64,000 bases of DNA from UBA964 sp031382085. Its GTDB lineage: Bacteria > Pseudomonadota > Gammaproteobacteria > Steroidobacterales > Steroidobacteraceae. The notes below the pieces were generated by a model. The model searched no databases. It saw only the letters and a program-made list of their open reading frames with translations, and had not been told where the DNA came from. The number at the start of each line of letters is the position of its first letter. The stretch's first letter is position 1. The translations under genes were made by a program, and so were the position numbers. Location: the NCBI GenBank assembly GCA_031382085.1, contig JANMYM010000012.1, positions 1 through 64,000 of the forward strand. Reading direction: 5' to 3'. Shown here piece by piece: positions 1-7,129 of the stretch.

Positions 1-98
1 TGGACAGATGCGAGGCCGCGCCACCCGAACCAGATTGCGAAGCCGCAAATCGCGAACAGTGACGTCCAGAATGACAGCGGGCGTGCAGCGGGCTTCAT
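1..98 (-). CDS. Membrane protein, N-terminal fragment (probable MMPL-type exporter of the arylpolyene cluster)
   Basis: Only the first 32 codons lie in the window; the gene runs off the left edge. From the ATG at 98 the frame reads MKPAARPLSFWTSLFAICGF followed by more hydrophobic residues: a short basic N-terminus and then a first membrane segment. It lies downstream of a LolA-like gene in an arylpolyene-type operon, where an RND/MMPL-superfamily exporter is usually found next to lolA, so exporter is an inference from position plus the membrane segment. No strong ribosome binding site precedes the ATG, and a palindromic element ends only seven bases upstream. Confidence 0.5.
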   Translation of the reverse strand, partial: MKPAARPLSFWTSLFAICGFAIWFGWRGLASV

Positions 99-104
99 GT
101 GGGA

Positions 105-281
105 TCTAGGGAAGCTCTGCACAGGTAGCGCGACGCGCTAACCCCTTGGGGCCGGACGGATTTTTCCTCCGGCTGCGTCTCTCCTCGTTCATGTATCTCG
201 ATACACGTCACTCGTCGTTCCTTGCCAGTGAAAAAATCCGTCTCGGCCGCGCCCGCGTTACCTGTGCAGAGCTTCCCTAGA
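105..281. repeat. 177-bp palindromic MITE-like element
   Basis: Perfect 23-bp terminal inverted repeats lie at 105-127 and 259-281 (outer end TCTAGGGAAGCTCTGC). The match continues imperfectly inward; GGCCGGACGGATTTTT near 150 is matched by the inverse of the 230-248 segment, and the centre carries the palindrome-like GTATCTCGATAC near 194-205. The whole can fold into one long hairpin and has no convincing ORF. TA dinucleotides at 107-108 and 278-279 could be a target duplication of an IS630/mariner-type element, which is an inference. It sits between lolA and the exporter gene, and its right arm supplies the lolA stop codon. Confidence 0.75.
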
Positions 282-933
282 ATCGCGCCCGGTCGTCCGC
301 CGGCAAAGGCTTGCTGCTGAAGATCGGGTTCTGCAGCGTGATCTCGGTGCGGTCGCCGCCTGCATCGCGCAATACAATGGTATCCGCTGCAGTTGAGCCT
401 GCTAACACCGCATCTTTGAAAACACGGCCCAGCGCAGCGCGGCGCGCCTTGAGACCCACGCGCCATTGACCGTTGGTTTGCTCGCCAAACAGCGAAAAGT
501 CGCGCGCCAGTGCATCAAAGTCGAGCGCGAAAAGACTGAAAAAAATACGCGCCACCGCTTGCTGAGCCGGCTGCGAAGCTGTTGCCGCTGCCGCGGGCGA
601 CATATCGTCGTGCTTGCGCGTGATCCCGGCCCCGGTAATTACCATGCATGAATTCAGCGGCTTGACGGTGCACCACTCAATACCAATGCCACGCGCATAT
701 ATAAATGAGCCTTGGGATTCCAACGCGCGAGGCAAGTCCCTGACATAGCGACGTTGTATGAACTCGCCGCGCACGACCTGGGCGTTCGCTAACGACACGT
801 TAGCGGTGTTAGTCAGCAGGCGCAATTCGATCGGATTCCTGGGGTGATTGAAAACGGATTCGACCGGGACTCGGTCGGCGCTGGTTGCACATTCGATCAG
901 GACCGCCAGTGATGCGAGCGCTGCTGCTCTCAT
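277..933 (-). CDS. LolA-like outer-membrane lipoprotein carrier protein of the arylpolyene cluster
   Basis: 218 aa with a short signal-like N-terminus (MRAAALASLAVLIECATSA). The body has the LolA-family pattern VVRGEFIQRRYVRDLP, GSFIYARGIGIEW and a conserved-looking C-terminal ITLQNP stretch. LolA-like proteins in arylpolyene/xanthomonadin clusters are thought to act with an MMPL exporter in moving the lipid product to the outer membrane. The start overlaps the thioesterase stop in an ATGA (930-933), so the two are translationally coupled. The TAG stop lies inside the right terminal repeat of a palindromic element, so the original C-terminus may have been altered. Confidence 0.8.
   Translation of the reverse strand: MRAAALASLAVLIECATSADRVPVESVFNHPRNPIELRLLTNTANVSLANAQVVRGEFIQRRYVRDLPRALESQGSFIYARGIGIEWCTVKPLNSCMVITGAGITRKHDDMSPAAAATASQPAQQAVARIFFSLFALDFDALARDFSLFGEQTNGQWRVGLKARRAALGRVFKDAVLAGSTAADTIVLRDAGGDRTEITLQNPIFSSKPLPADDRARF
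787..805. repeat. Inverted pair of the GTTAG word inside the lolA-like gene
   Basis: CGCTAAC and GTTAGCG form perfect 7-bp arms around a 5-base spacer (gacac), and a further GTTAG lies at 809-813. The codons read Asn-Val-Ser-Leu-Ala-Asn on the minus strand. It is one of several inverted pairings of the word over-represented across the window. Confidence 0.6.
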
Positions 934-1349
934 GGAACGAATCCAAGGCGTTCAAAGAGGACGTCGGGCGAGCGCAGGCACATCTCACGATTGTCCATCC
1001 GGACTGCAACCTGGATGCTGCTCCCTTTGCAGACTCTGTGACCGCTGGCGGCGTCCGTAATGAGGTAGTCGACCTTCAGTCGATACTCCCATTCCCTGAG
1101 TCTGGCCTCGACGCGCAGCAGATCGCCGAAGCGCGCCGATTTCACGTAGCGGAGCCGCATGTCGATGATTGGCCACATGTAGCCTGAACGCATCATGTCG
1201 TCATAGTTGTAGGCAAAAGACTGCAGCAACTCGCAGCGCGCAATTTCAAAGTACTTGGCGTAATTGCCATGCCAGACGATGCCCACGGGATCGAGGTCAT
1301 GAAAAGGTATTTTCACGATCACGTGACGCCTGGGCAATTCTACGTTCAT
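930..1349 (-). CDS. Acyl-CoA/ACP thioesterase, 4HBT hotdog family (arylpolyene cluster)
   Basis: 139 aa single hotdog domain. The 4HBT signature FHDLDPVGIVWHGNYAKYFE spans about residues 16-35 and contains the Asp usually used in catalysis and the H-G-N-Y segment. The family hydrolyses acyl thioesters; in arylpolyene operons such an enzyme is a regular member, presumably for release or editing of the polyene chain. I chose the ATG at 1349, which overlaps the glycosyltransferase stop (ATGA) and has GGAG about 12 nt upstream. An upstream start at 1367 would overlap more and lacks a ribosome binding site. Confidence 0.85.
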   Translation of the reverse strand: MNVELPRRHVIVKIPFHDLDPVGIVWHGNYAKYFEIARCELLQSFAYNYDDMMRSGYMWPIIDMRLRYVKSARFGDLLRVEARLREWEYRLKVDYLITDAASGHRVCKGSSIQVAVRMDNREMCLRSPDVLFERLGFVP

Positions 1350-2095
1350 GGTCGCGATCTGCTCCAATGTCGCGCGACCAGCAGCGGCAGGCGCGACAAC
1401 ATGCCGAAAAAGAGCCGCGTATGCATCCAGGATATTCGCAGGTTGTCACGCAGTAGATTGAAATGAGATACGCCGTCCGCAGGATAGGTCACTCGTGTTT
1501 CGCAGGTAACGAGCGGAATTCCGCGCCAGATTGCCCGGACCAGGATTTCCGGGTCGAAATCCATGCGCTGCCCCAGATGCTCGCGTGCGGCTAGCTGCAT
1601 CAGCGGCGCCAGCGGGTAAACTCGAAAGCCACACATGGAGTCTTCGACGCTAAACGATAACGTATTCACCGCAACCCAGAAATTGGTAATTTTGCGACCG
1701 AGCAATCGGGACTTGGGAATAGTCGCATCGAAAATCGGTGCGCCAAGAACGATCGCGTCCGGATGCGCGTTGGCGAGTCCTACCATGCGGACGATGTCGC
1801 GAAAATCATGCTGGCCGTCCGCATCAATCTGCAACGCATGGGTTGCGCCGGCGGCAAATGCGGCGTGAAATCCTGTTAGTACGGCTGCTCCCTTGCCGCG
1901 ATTGACTGCGTGACTGATGATCGTCAACCATCGTGCTTCCGGCGCCGCCAATCGTCTGGCAGCGGCCGCAGCCTGCGCACAGCTGCCATCATCGATCAGC
2001 CAGCATTTCAAGCCCTGCGAGGCAAGTGCGTCAATGGTCCGCGCAATGGCATGCTCGTGATTGAAATAGGGAACTACCAGCGCTACTTCAACCAT
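1346..2095 (-). CDS. Family 2 glycosyltransferase (DPM1-like), arylpolyene cluster
   Basis: 249 aa, GT-A fold glycosyltransferase. Visible motifs are VVPYFNHE at 8-15, LIDDGS at 33-38, NRGKGAA at 65-71 and the metal/nucleotide-sugar DXD in DADGQHDF at 91-98, followed by GFR in DSMCGFRVYP. The family moves a sugar from a nucleotide or activated donor; in arylpolyene clusters a GT2, sometimes fused to an acyltransferase, probably modifies the polyene lipid head. No acyltransferase domain is fused here, and the C-terminus carries no long membrane anchor. It overlaps both neighbours slightly, consistent with one operon. Confidence 0.85.
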   Translation of the reverse strand: MVEVALVVPYFNHEHAIARTIDALASQGLKCWLIDDGSCAQAAAAARRLAAPEARWLTIISHAVNRGKGAAVLTGFHAAFAAGATHALQIDADGQHDFRDIVRMVGLANAHPDAIVLGAPIFDATIPKSRLLGRKITNFWVAVNTLSFSVEDSMCGFRVYPLAPLMQLAAREHLGQRMDFDPEILVRAIWRGIPLVTCETRVTYPADGVSHFNLLRDNLRISWMHTRLFFGMLSRLPLLVARHWSRSRP

Positions 2096-2435
2096 GTTCG
2101 AAGCGAATCTCGCCCGATGAGCATTCCGATCCCGCCTGCAGCATCCTGAAGCGCACCGCCCCGGCCTCGGGCGCGCGCTGCAGCACGAGTTGCACGTCTG
2201 ACCCGGGAAGGATCAGTCGATTGAATTTCAGAAAATGCAGACTGATACCGGAGCCGCCAGCTCCGAGAAATTTCTGTGCGATGGTAATGACCCAATGCAC
2301 CTGCCCTACCGCCGGAAGTATTCCAGTAGCAGGGAAATGCCCATCCAGCAATGCGTGACCAGGGAGCACGGCAATGTCGACAGCCACGCCCTGACTGTTA
2401 GCTCGCACGGCAGAAATTTGCGGTCCGAGATGCAC
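2088..2435 (-). CDS. 3-hydroxyacyl-ACP dehydratase-like hotdog protein (arylpolyene ApeI type)
   Basis: 115 aa hotdog-fold protein with the FabA/FabZ-like segment LLDGHFPATGILPAVGQVHW (about 29-48), which contains the active-site His in GHFP and the following LPAVGQ loop. It would remove water from 3-hydroxyacyl-ACP during polyene chain extension. It sits between the ACP gene (11-bp gap) and the glycosyltransferase (8-bp overlap), the usual company of the small ApeI-like dehydratase. Assignment to the ApeI type rests on size and context; the reaction rests on the motif. Confidence 0.8.
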   Translation of the reverse strand: MHLGPQISAVRANSQGVAVDIAVLPGHALLDGHFPATGILPAVGQVHWVITIAQKFLGAGGSGISLHFLKFNRLILPGSDVQLVLQRAPEAGAVRFRMLQAGSECSSGEIRFEHG

Positions 2436-2446
2436 GCGATTGCGGA

Positions 2447-2695
2447 TTATCCCGTCACCAGATTGTGAATCGCATTCACCGCATCCGCGACGCTGCGAAC
2501 GTGCCGGAACTGGTCGGGATGAATCTTGCGACCGGTTATACTTTTCAGTTGCAGCACCAGATCGATGGTGTCGATACTGTCAATTTCCAGGTCATCGTAA
2601 AGATCCGCCTCGAGCGTGATCTTTGAGTGATCGATTTCAAATAGCTCAACCAGAACTGTGGAAAGACGTTCGAATATTTCTTCTTTGGTCTGCAC
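2447..2695 (-). CDS. Acyl carrier protein (arylpolyene cluster)
   Basis: 82 aa from a GTG start at 2695. The phosphopantetheine site is Ser40 in the motif DDLEIDSIDTIDLVLQL, and the helices around it are acidic as expected. I preferred GTG 2695 (MQTKEEIFERL) because GGGG lies about 9 nt upstream and the product has normal ACP length; the frame also stays open back to a TTG at 2743, which would add 16 unlikely residues. It carries the growing polyene chain for the enzymes downstream and appears to be the first gene of the segment seen here. Confidence 0.85.
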   Translation of the reverse strand: MQTKEEIFERLSTVLVELFEIDHSKITLEADLYDDLEIDSIDTIDLVLQLKSITGRKIHPDQFRHVRSVADAVNAIHNLVTG

Positions 2696-2719
2696 TGCCG
2701 GCCCCGTTTGTTTGCACGG

Positions 2720-2725
2720 ATTGTA
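2720..2725 (-). promoter_or_regulatory. Possible -10 element for the ACP-led operon
   Basis: On the minus strand TACAAT lies about 25 nt upstream of the ACP GTG start, within the spacer that follows yraN. No good -35 is visible at the expected distance, so it is a weak call. Confidence 0.3.
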
Positions 2726-2782
2726 CTCCCGTGCGCAATCCAATGCGACTCGACAAATGGCAGCGCATGCTACGATTTCCCG

Positions 2783-3142
2783 TCAGGCATCGAATGCATG
2801 GCGGATCCATTCGATCCTGTCGCTGGCATCTAACAACAGAGCGTCGAATCGAATCCGCAGTCGGTTCCATTCGGGGTTCTGGCGTACAAAGTACCTGGAT
2901 GCGCAGAGAATTCGGCGCCGCTTGGCCCAGCCGATGCTGGCTGCGGCGCCGCCAAATTCCGCGCTGCTGCGCAACCGGACTTCGGCGATGATCAGTACGT
3001 CGCCGTGCACGGCGACCAGGTCCAGCTCGCCGCAGCGGCAGCGCAGGTTGCGTCCGACGATACGGAGTCCGGCCGATTCAAGATGCGCTGCGGCGCGATC
3101 CTCCGCAGCCGTGCCGCGCTGTTGGGTCGGCGACGGCATCAC
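2783..3142 (-). CDS. yraN: YraN family (UPF0102) endonuclease-like protein
   Basis: 119 aa, typical family length. The restriction-endonuclease-like core is visible: TAAEDRAAAHLESAGLRIV, then RCGELDLVA (Glu39, Asp41) and LIIAEVRLR (Glu54), corresponding to the E-x-D...E-V-R/K pattern. The family is widespread and its physiological role is not settled; a Holliday-junction or DNA-processing role has been suggested for relatives. It lies 12 bp downstream of lpoA on the same strand, as in E. coli, but diaA is absent downstream, where the pigment operon starts instead. Confidence 0.88.
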   Translation of the reverse strand: MMPSPTQQRGTAAEDRAAAHLESAGLRIVGRNLRCRCGELDLVAVHGDVLIIAEVRLRSSAEFGGAAASIGWAKRRRILCASRYFVRQNPEWNRLRIRFDALLLDASDRIEWIRHAFDA

Positions 3143-3154
3143 CGGCCAGCGCGA

Positions 3155-5047
3155 TCAGCGGCCGCCGGTTTCGGGCGCACCGCTGTCTAACAGCCGAATG
3201 CCTGCGCCGCGGATCTGTGCCCATTCGAGCTCGCGGCGCACGCGGCGATTGGCATCGAGGCTCAGTTTGCCGGTCAGGCCGGCCACTGGCGTCAGGCTGC
3301 TGCCACCGGCAGCGCGCAAGCCCACGGCAAGGCTCCAGGCGTCGTGACCAAAAGCAAATAATTTGCCGCGCGGCGCGCCGTTGTCGCCATAGGCGCTGCG
3401 CAGCGCAGCTCGGGCGCGCGTGACCGCTGTGTTGGCGGTCAGAACCCAGGGCATATCCGGAAACATCAACCCATCGGCGTCCTGGTTGATGGCTCCGGCG
3501 CCGTCGTAGGCGTCGGAGGTCGCGTAAGTGGGAATATCGCCGGCATAGAAGAACCGCAGCTGCGGCCGCAGCTGCCGCGCCTGCGACGGGTTCGACGGCA
3601 CAAATATGAAATCGATGTCGCCGCGCCGCCGCGGCTGCGCATTCACGCTGCCGCCGATGATGGCCTCGATGCGGCGTGCACGCGCTTTGGAGTCGTTGAT
3701 GCGCAGCAGATCGGAAATCTCGGCCGAATGATCGGCGTCGCTGATCGCGTAGCTGCCGGAAGCCAGCACCGTGCCGCCGCCCGAGTTGAGTTCCTCGGTG
3801 AAGGCCGCAAGCACGCGTTGGCCCCAGTCGCTCGACGGCACCAGTGCGATCGCGCGGCGCTGGCCGTCGGCCAGCGCGCGGCGCGCGACACTGCGCGCCT
3901 CGTCCTCGGGCGACAGCGCAAATTGCACAAAGGCCTCCGGAGGCTGGCGGTCGGCGGCGAGAAAATTCAGGGCTAACAGCGGTGGCCGCGCACCGCTGTA
4001 GTCCGCTGCGGCCTGGACTTCCTCGCGCAGCAGCGGGCCGATAACCTGGTCGGCGCCGGAATCATTGGCGAGTCGCAGCGCTGCGGCAACCGGCAACTGC
4101 GCCGTGTCGTAAAAGCGCAGCGGCGGCACGCTGCCCGCCGGGCTTGCGAACCAGGAAGCTAACAAACCGTCGCGGATTTGTGCGGCCTGGGCCGCGGCGC
4201 GCCCACTGAGCGGCAACAGCACCGCGACATGGGCTCCCGCGGTAACCGGCGGCGCCAATGCCGCGACCGGCGGCATGATCTCATCCTGGCTCGCAAGGGT
4301 CTGCGCGACATGCTGTGGAAAGCGCATCCGCCAGCTGGCGAGTGCGGGCCCGACTCGCGCGCCGCGCTGCGCCTGGTAGGCGATCAGGCCGAGCTCGAGC
4401 CAGCCACGCAGGTTGGCGTCGCGGCCGGCAGTTTGTGGCTCCAGCTTGACGCCACGGTCCGGCGCCATCTGCAGCGCGCGCAGCAGCGCGCGGCGGCTTG
4501 ATTCGCGCTCACTGTCGTTGGGCAGGGTGGATTCGAGCCCGGGCTGCGCGAGGATCGCATCGTTCGCCCGGCCGGCCGCCAGTGATACGCGCTGCTTCAG
4601 CGACCAGTAGAGCCCGCCTTGCGCACTGCCTGCGGGCGCTGCAATCGATGCCAGCAGGCCCCAGGCTCCCGGCGCGTCGCCGCGCGCCAGCCGCAGCGCC
4701 ACAGCTAACAAAGCGTACTGCGCACGCAGACCGGGGTTGCTGGTCGCGCCGATGCTGTCATAGGCACGGCTGGCATCGGCCGGCTGATTGGCGGCGAGCC
4801 ATTCACTGACGGCGCGCAGCAGAAAGCGCGTGCTTTCATCGCCACTATTGTCACGCGCCAGTCCTTCGAACACGCGCGCCGCTGCAGCATGCTCGCCGCG
4901 CTGCACCAGAGTCTCGGCGCGCTCCAGCGTCGGCGGCAGATCGGCGCGCGGACCCAGGCTCGGGCAGGCCGTCAGCCAAAGCGCTGTGCTGGCCAGTATC
5001 ATGCGATGCAATAGCGATGGAAGTCGTCTGATGCCAAGCGGGCTCAT
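3155..5047 (-). CDS. lpoA: Penicillin-binding protein activator LpoA (LppC family lipoprotein)
   Basis: 630 aa outer-membrane lipoprotein. The N-terminus has basic residues (RRLPSLLHR), a hydrophobic run and the lipobox LTAC at about residue 28. A helical repeat domain rich in AWGLL/ALRLARGDAPG follows, then the LppC domain from about residue 255 (HVAVLLPLSGRAAAQAAQIR) with a periplasmic-binding-protein fold. LpoA activates PBP1a for glycan polymerisation and crosslinking. The open frame continues upstream to 6325, but that part is antisense to rsmI and rnpB and is not translated. ATG 5047 has no Shine-Dalgarno sequence; TATAAT lies directly upstream, so the message may be almost leaderless. 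Confidence 0.88.
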   Translation of the reverse strand: MSPLGIRRLPSLLHRMILASTALWLTACPSLGPRADLPPTLERAETLVQRGEHAAAARVFEGLARDNSGDESTRFLLRAVSEWLAANQPADASRAYDSIGATSNPGLRAQYALLAVALRLARGDAPGAWGLLASIAAPAGSAQGGLYWSLKQRVSLAAGRANDAILAQPGLESTLPNDSERESSRRALLRALQMAPDRGVKLEPQTAGRDANLRGWLELGLIAYQAQRGARVGPALASWRMRFPQHVAQTLASQDEIMPPVAALAPPVTAGAHVAVLLPLSGRAAAQAAQIRDGLLASWFASPAGSVPPLRFYDTAQLPVAAALRLANDSGADQVIGPLLREEVQAAADYSGARPPLLALNFLAADRQPPEAFVQFALSPEDEARSVARRALADGQRRAIALVPSSDWGQRVLAAFTEELNSGGGTVLASGSYAISDADHSAEISDLLRINDSKARARRIEAIIGGSVNAQPRRRGDIDFIFVPSNPSQARQLRPQLRFFYAGDIPTYATSDAYDGAGAINQDADGLMFPDMPWVLTANTAVTRARAALRSAYGDNGAPRGKLFAFGHDAWSLAVGLRAAGGSSLTPVAGLTGKLSLDANRRVRRELEWAQIRGAGIRLLDSGAPETGGR

Positions 5048-5053
5048 GGAGGG

Positions 5054-5059
5054 ATTATA
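5054..5059 (-). promoter_or_regulatory. Perfect TATAAT hexamer between lpoA and rsmI
   Basis: On the minus strand TATAAT ends seven bases before the lpoA ATG (5047). Used as a -10 box it would place transcription start at or next to the ATG. No good -35 is seen. The same 13 bases carry the rsmI ribosome binding site (GGAGGG) on the plus strand. Confidence 0.4.
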
Positions 5060-5060
5060 G

Positions 5061-5960
5061 GTGGTGCAACACACAAAACCCGGGCGGCTCGACGTGGTAG
5101 CGACCCCGATCGGCAATCTCGACGACCTGAGTCCACGGGCACGCGCGGCCCTGGCCGACGCGGATGTCATTGCCGCTGAGGACACGCGACGCACGCTGCA
5201 GTTGCTGAACGCGCTGGGGATTGCAAATCCGCTGGTCTCCCTGCATGAACACAATGAACGCGAGCAGGCCGCCGGCCTGGTCGAGCGCATGCTGCGCGGC
5301 GAGCGCATCGCGTTGGTCAGCGACGCCGGAACACCTCTGCTGTCGGACCCTGGCCATGACCTGGTGACTGCGGCCGTGGCTGCAGGCCTCGAGGTGCGAC
5401 CGATCCCCGGCCCGACAGCCATTGCGACGCTGCTGTCGGCCAGCGGGCTGCCGACCGCGCGTTTTGCGTTCGAAGGCTTTTTGCCGGCGAAGTCCGCGGC
5501 CCGACAGGCCGCTCTGCGCGCCCTCCAGCATGACCCGCGCACCTTGGTTTTTTTTGAGGCACCGCATCGCCTGAGCGACAGCCTGGCCGATTTGCGGGAT
5601 GTTCTCGGTGCCGAACGGCGGGCGTGCATCGGACGTGAGCTGACCAAGGTATACGAAACGCTGTATCGCGGGAGCTTGACGAAATTAGCCGCATTATCGC
5701 TACAGGATGAGGATATCAACCGCGGCGAGATCAGTATTGCGGTGGCGGGCAATGTCGCTACTGCCGGCCTGGACCCCGGGGTTGACCCCCTGCGACTGCA
5801 GCGGGTGGCGGAGCTGTTGGCGGCGGAACTCGCGCCGAGCCGCGCGGCCGCTATCCTGGCCGAGGTTTTTGACCTGACACGCAAGCAGGCGTACGAACGG
5901 ATACTGACGCTGAGCCGTAAAAACCACAGCCACACCGCAGAAGGCAGCGAAAAGAATTGA
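5061..5960 (+). CDS. rsmI: 16S rRNA (cytidine1402-2'-O)-methyltransferase RsmI
   Basis: 299 aa, a tetrapyrrole-methylase-fold enzyme that uses S-adenosylmethionine to 2'-O-methylate C1402 in the decoding centre of 16S rRNA. Motifs include VVATPIGNLDDLSPRA at 12-27, AAEDTRRTLQLL near 38-49, LVSDAGTPLLSDPGHDLV near 87-104 and PGPTAIATLLSASGLPT. The C-terminal helical domain ends in DLTRKQAYERILTLSR. The GTG start at 5061 follows GGAGGG with good spacing. The divergent arrangement with lpoA matches other gammaproteobacteria. Confidence 0.93.
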   Translation: MVQHTKPGRLDVVATPIGNLDDLSPRARAALADADVIAAEDTRRTLQLLNALGIANPLVSLHEHNEREQAAGLVERMLRGERIALVSDAGTPLLSDPGHDLVTAAVAAGLEVRPIPGPTAIATLLSASGLPTARFAFEGFLPAKSAARQAALRALQHDPRTLVFFEAPHRLSDSLADLRDVLGAERRACIGRELTKVYETLYRGSLTKLAALSLQDEDINRGEISIAVAGNVATAGLDPGVDPLRLQRVAELLAAELAPSRAAAILAEVFDLTRKQAYERILTLSRKNHSHTAEGSEKN

Positions 5961-5985
5961 GATCGTGACGGCATGAGCCTATCTT
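5957..5985 (+). promoter_or_regulatory. Sigma-70 promoter for rnpB
   Basis: TTGAGA (5957-5962), a 17-bp spacer and TATCTT (5980-5985). The predicted start about 7 nt downstream coincides with the first base of the P1 helix of RNase P RNA. The -35 overlaps the rsmI stop codon. Confidence 0.65.
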
Positions 5986-5991
5986 CGCGCC

Positions 5992-6379
5992 CGGAGTCGG
6001 CCGGGCGATCGCTGCATTTCCTGCGACTTGTCGCAGAAATGGGGAGGAAAGTCCGGGCTTCTTGGACATGGCGCCAGGTAACGCCTGGGGGGCGCGAGCC
6101 CACGGAAAGTGCAACAGAAAATAAACCGCCGAAGTGTTCGCAAGGACACTGGTAAGGGTGAAATGGTGCGGTAAGAGCGCACCGCGTCGGTGGCAACACT
6201 CGATGGCACGGCAAACCCCGCCTGAAGCAAGGCCAAATAGGGAAGTCGTTGCGGCCGGAAACGGCTAGCAACAACGCCAGTCCTGCGGGACTTCCGGGTA
6301 GGCCGCTTGAGGTCAGTGGTGACACTGATCCCAGAGGAATGATCGTCCTCGACAGAACCCGGCTTACAGGCCGACTCCA
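5992..6379 (+). ncRNA. rnpB: RNase P RNA, bacterial class A
   Basis: Catalytic RNA of RNase P, which removes 5' leaders from tRNA precursors. P1 is formed by CGGAGTCGGCC at the 5' end and GGCCGACTCC at the 3' end. Universally conserved blocks are present in order: GAGGAAAGTCCGGGCT near 6044, CAGGTAACGCCTGGGGG near 6074, GTGCAACAGAAA near 6109, GGTAAGGGTGAAA near 6150, GGTAAGAGCGCACCG near 6169, GCAAGGCCAAATAGG near 6227 and CGACAGAACCCGGCTTA near 6350. The length of about 388 nt fits class A. A run of T follows immediately after P1. Confidence 0.96.
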
Positions 6380-6434
6380 CTTTTTCCCCGCCCGCTAAGT
6401 GTTTGCTGCAATTGCGATTTAGGTCTGCGGGCCC

Positions 6435-6463
6435 TTGCCATCTGCTGCTGCGCTTCCTATAGT
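6435..6463 (+). promoter_or_regulatory. Sigma-70 promoter of the dcw cluster (Pmra)
   Basis: TTGCCA (6435-6440), a 17-bp spacer and TATAGT (6458-6463), located about 60 bp upstream of the mraZ ATG. The 3' end of the -10 overlaps the first MraZ repeat, so repressor binding would directly block initiation. Confidence 0.65.
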
Positions 6464-6500
6464 GGCGGCAAGTGGTAGAAAGTGGGGGGCAAGGGGTGTC
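6461..6500 (+). promoter_or_regulatory. MraZ operator: four 10-bp repeats
   Basis: Four successive 10-bp units begin AGTGGCGG (6461), AGTGGTAG (6471), AGTGGGGG (6481) and AAGGGGTG (6491). MraZ of other bacteria binds TGGG-type repeats with 10-bp periodicity just upstream of its own gene. The unit period, position and sequence agree, so autorepression of the dcw cluster is a well-founded inference. Confidence 0.7.
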
Positions 6501-6521
6501 GAAAACGCCCTGGTAACCAAA

Positions 6522-6974
6522 ATGTTCCGTGGTGCAAGCAAGGTCACGCTCGATGACAAAGGCCGGATGGTCCTACCCACCCGCCATCGTCTGCGCTTGG
6601 CCGAGCGCGGCGGCAACGCCGTCGTCGTTACCGTGGATCGTGACGGTTGCCTCCTGATCTACCCACTGCCCGACTGGGAACAAATCGAACGCAAGCTGAT
6701 GACTCTGCCGTCGCTCAATGAACGGGCGCGACGCCTGCAGCGCCTCATGGTCGGCCATGCTAACGAAATGGAACTGGACGGACAGGGACGACTGGCCCTA
6801 ACGCCGGAATTGCGCGAATTCGCGAAATTGACCAAACATGCGATGTTGATCGGGCAGGGTAACCGCCTCGAAATCTGGGACGAGCAGCGCTGGAACGAGC
6901 GCCGCGAGTTCTGGGTGAAGAGCGAGGAAACCGCTTCCGACCTCTCGGCACAACTGGATTCGCTGTCGCTGTAG
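6522..6974 (+). CDS. mraZ: Transcriptional regulator MraZ
   Basis: 150 aa with two SpoVT/AbrB-type domains, seen as the paired motifs DDKGRMVLPTRHR (11-23) and DGQGRLALTPELREF (86-100). MraZ forms a ring-shaped DNA-binding oligomer and represses its own dcw promoter. The ATG at 6522 gives the canonical MFRGA start; the open frame extends to 6435, but that would run through the promoter and operator. It is the first gene of the division/cell-wall cluster, separated from rsmH by 155 bp in which I see two copies of the GTTAG word but no other clear element. Confidence 0.93.
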   Translation: MFRGASKVTLDDKGRMVLPTRHRLRLAERGGNAVVVTVDRDGCLLIYPLPDWEQIERKLMTLPSLNERARRLQRLMVGHANEMELDGQGRLALTPELREFAKLTKHAMLIGQGNRLEIWDEQRWNERREFWVKSEETASDLSAQLDSLSL

Positions 6975-7129
6975 TTTGTTAGGGCCGGTGGTTTGCGACC
7001 GGGGAGACGTGCTGTTGTCAGGTTTGACGGGCGCTAAGGCGGCCGTGCTGTTCTGAACGCTGGCGTCTTGGCGATAACGTGTTAGCAGGATGACCGTCTG
7101 ACAGCGGTGTGTCCTCGGGGTGGGAGCGT

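Noticed and set aside
95..466. Minus-strand frame over the palindromic element and the end of the LolA-like gene
   Set aside because: It is composed of repeat sequence and a shifted LolA frame, with an Arg/Cys-rich composition typical of a shadow.
5048..6325. Open frame extending lpoA upstream to a 1056-residue protein
   Set aside because: The extra part is antisense to rsmI and rnpB, has no protein-like features, and the lipoprotein signal fits the start at 5047.
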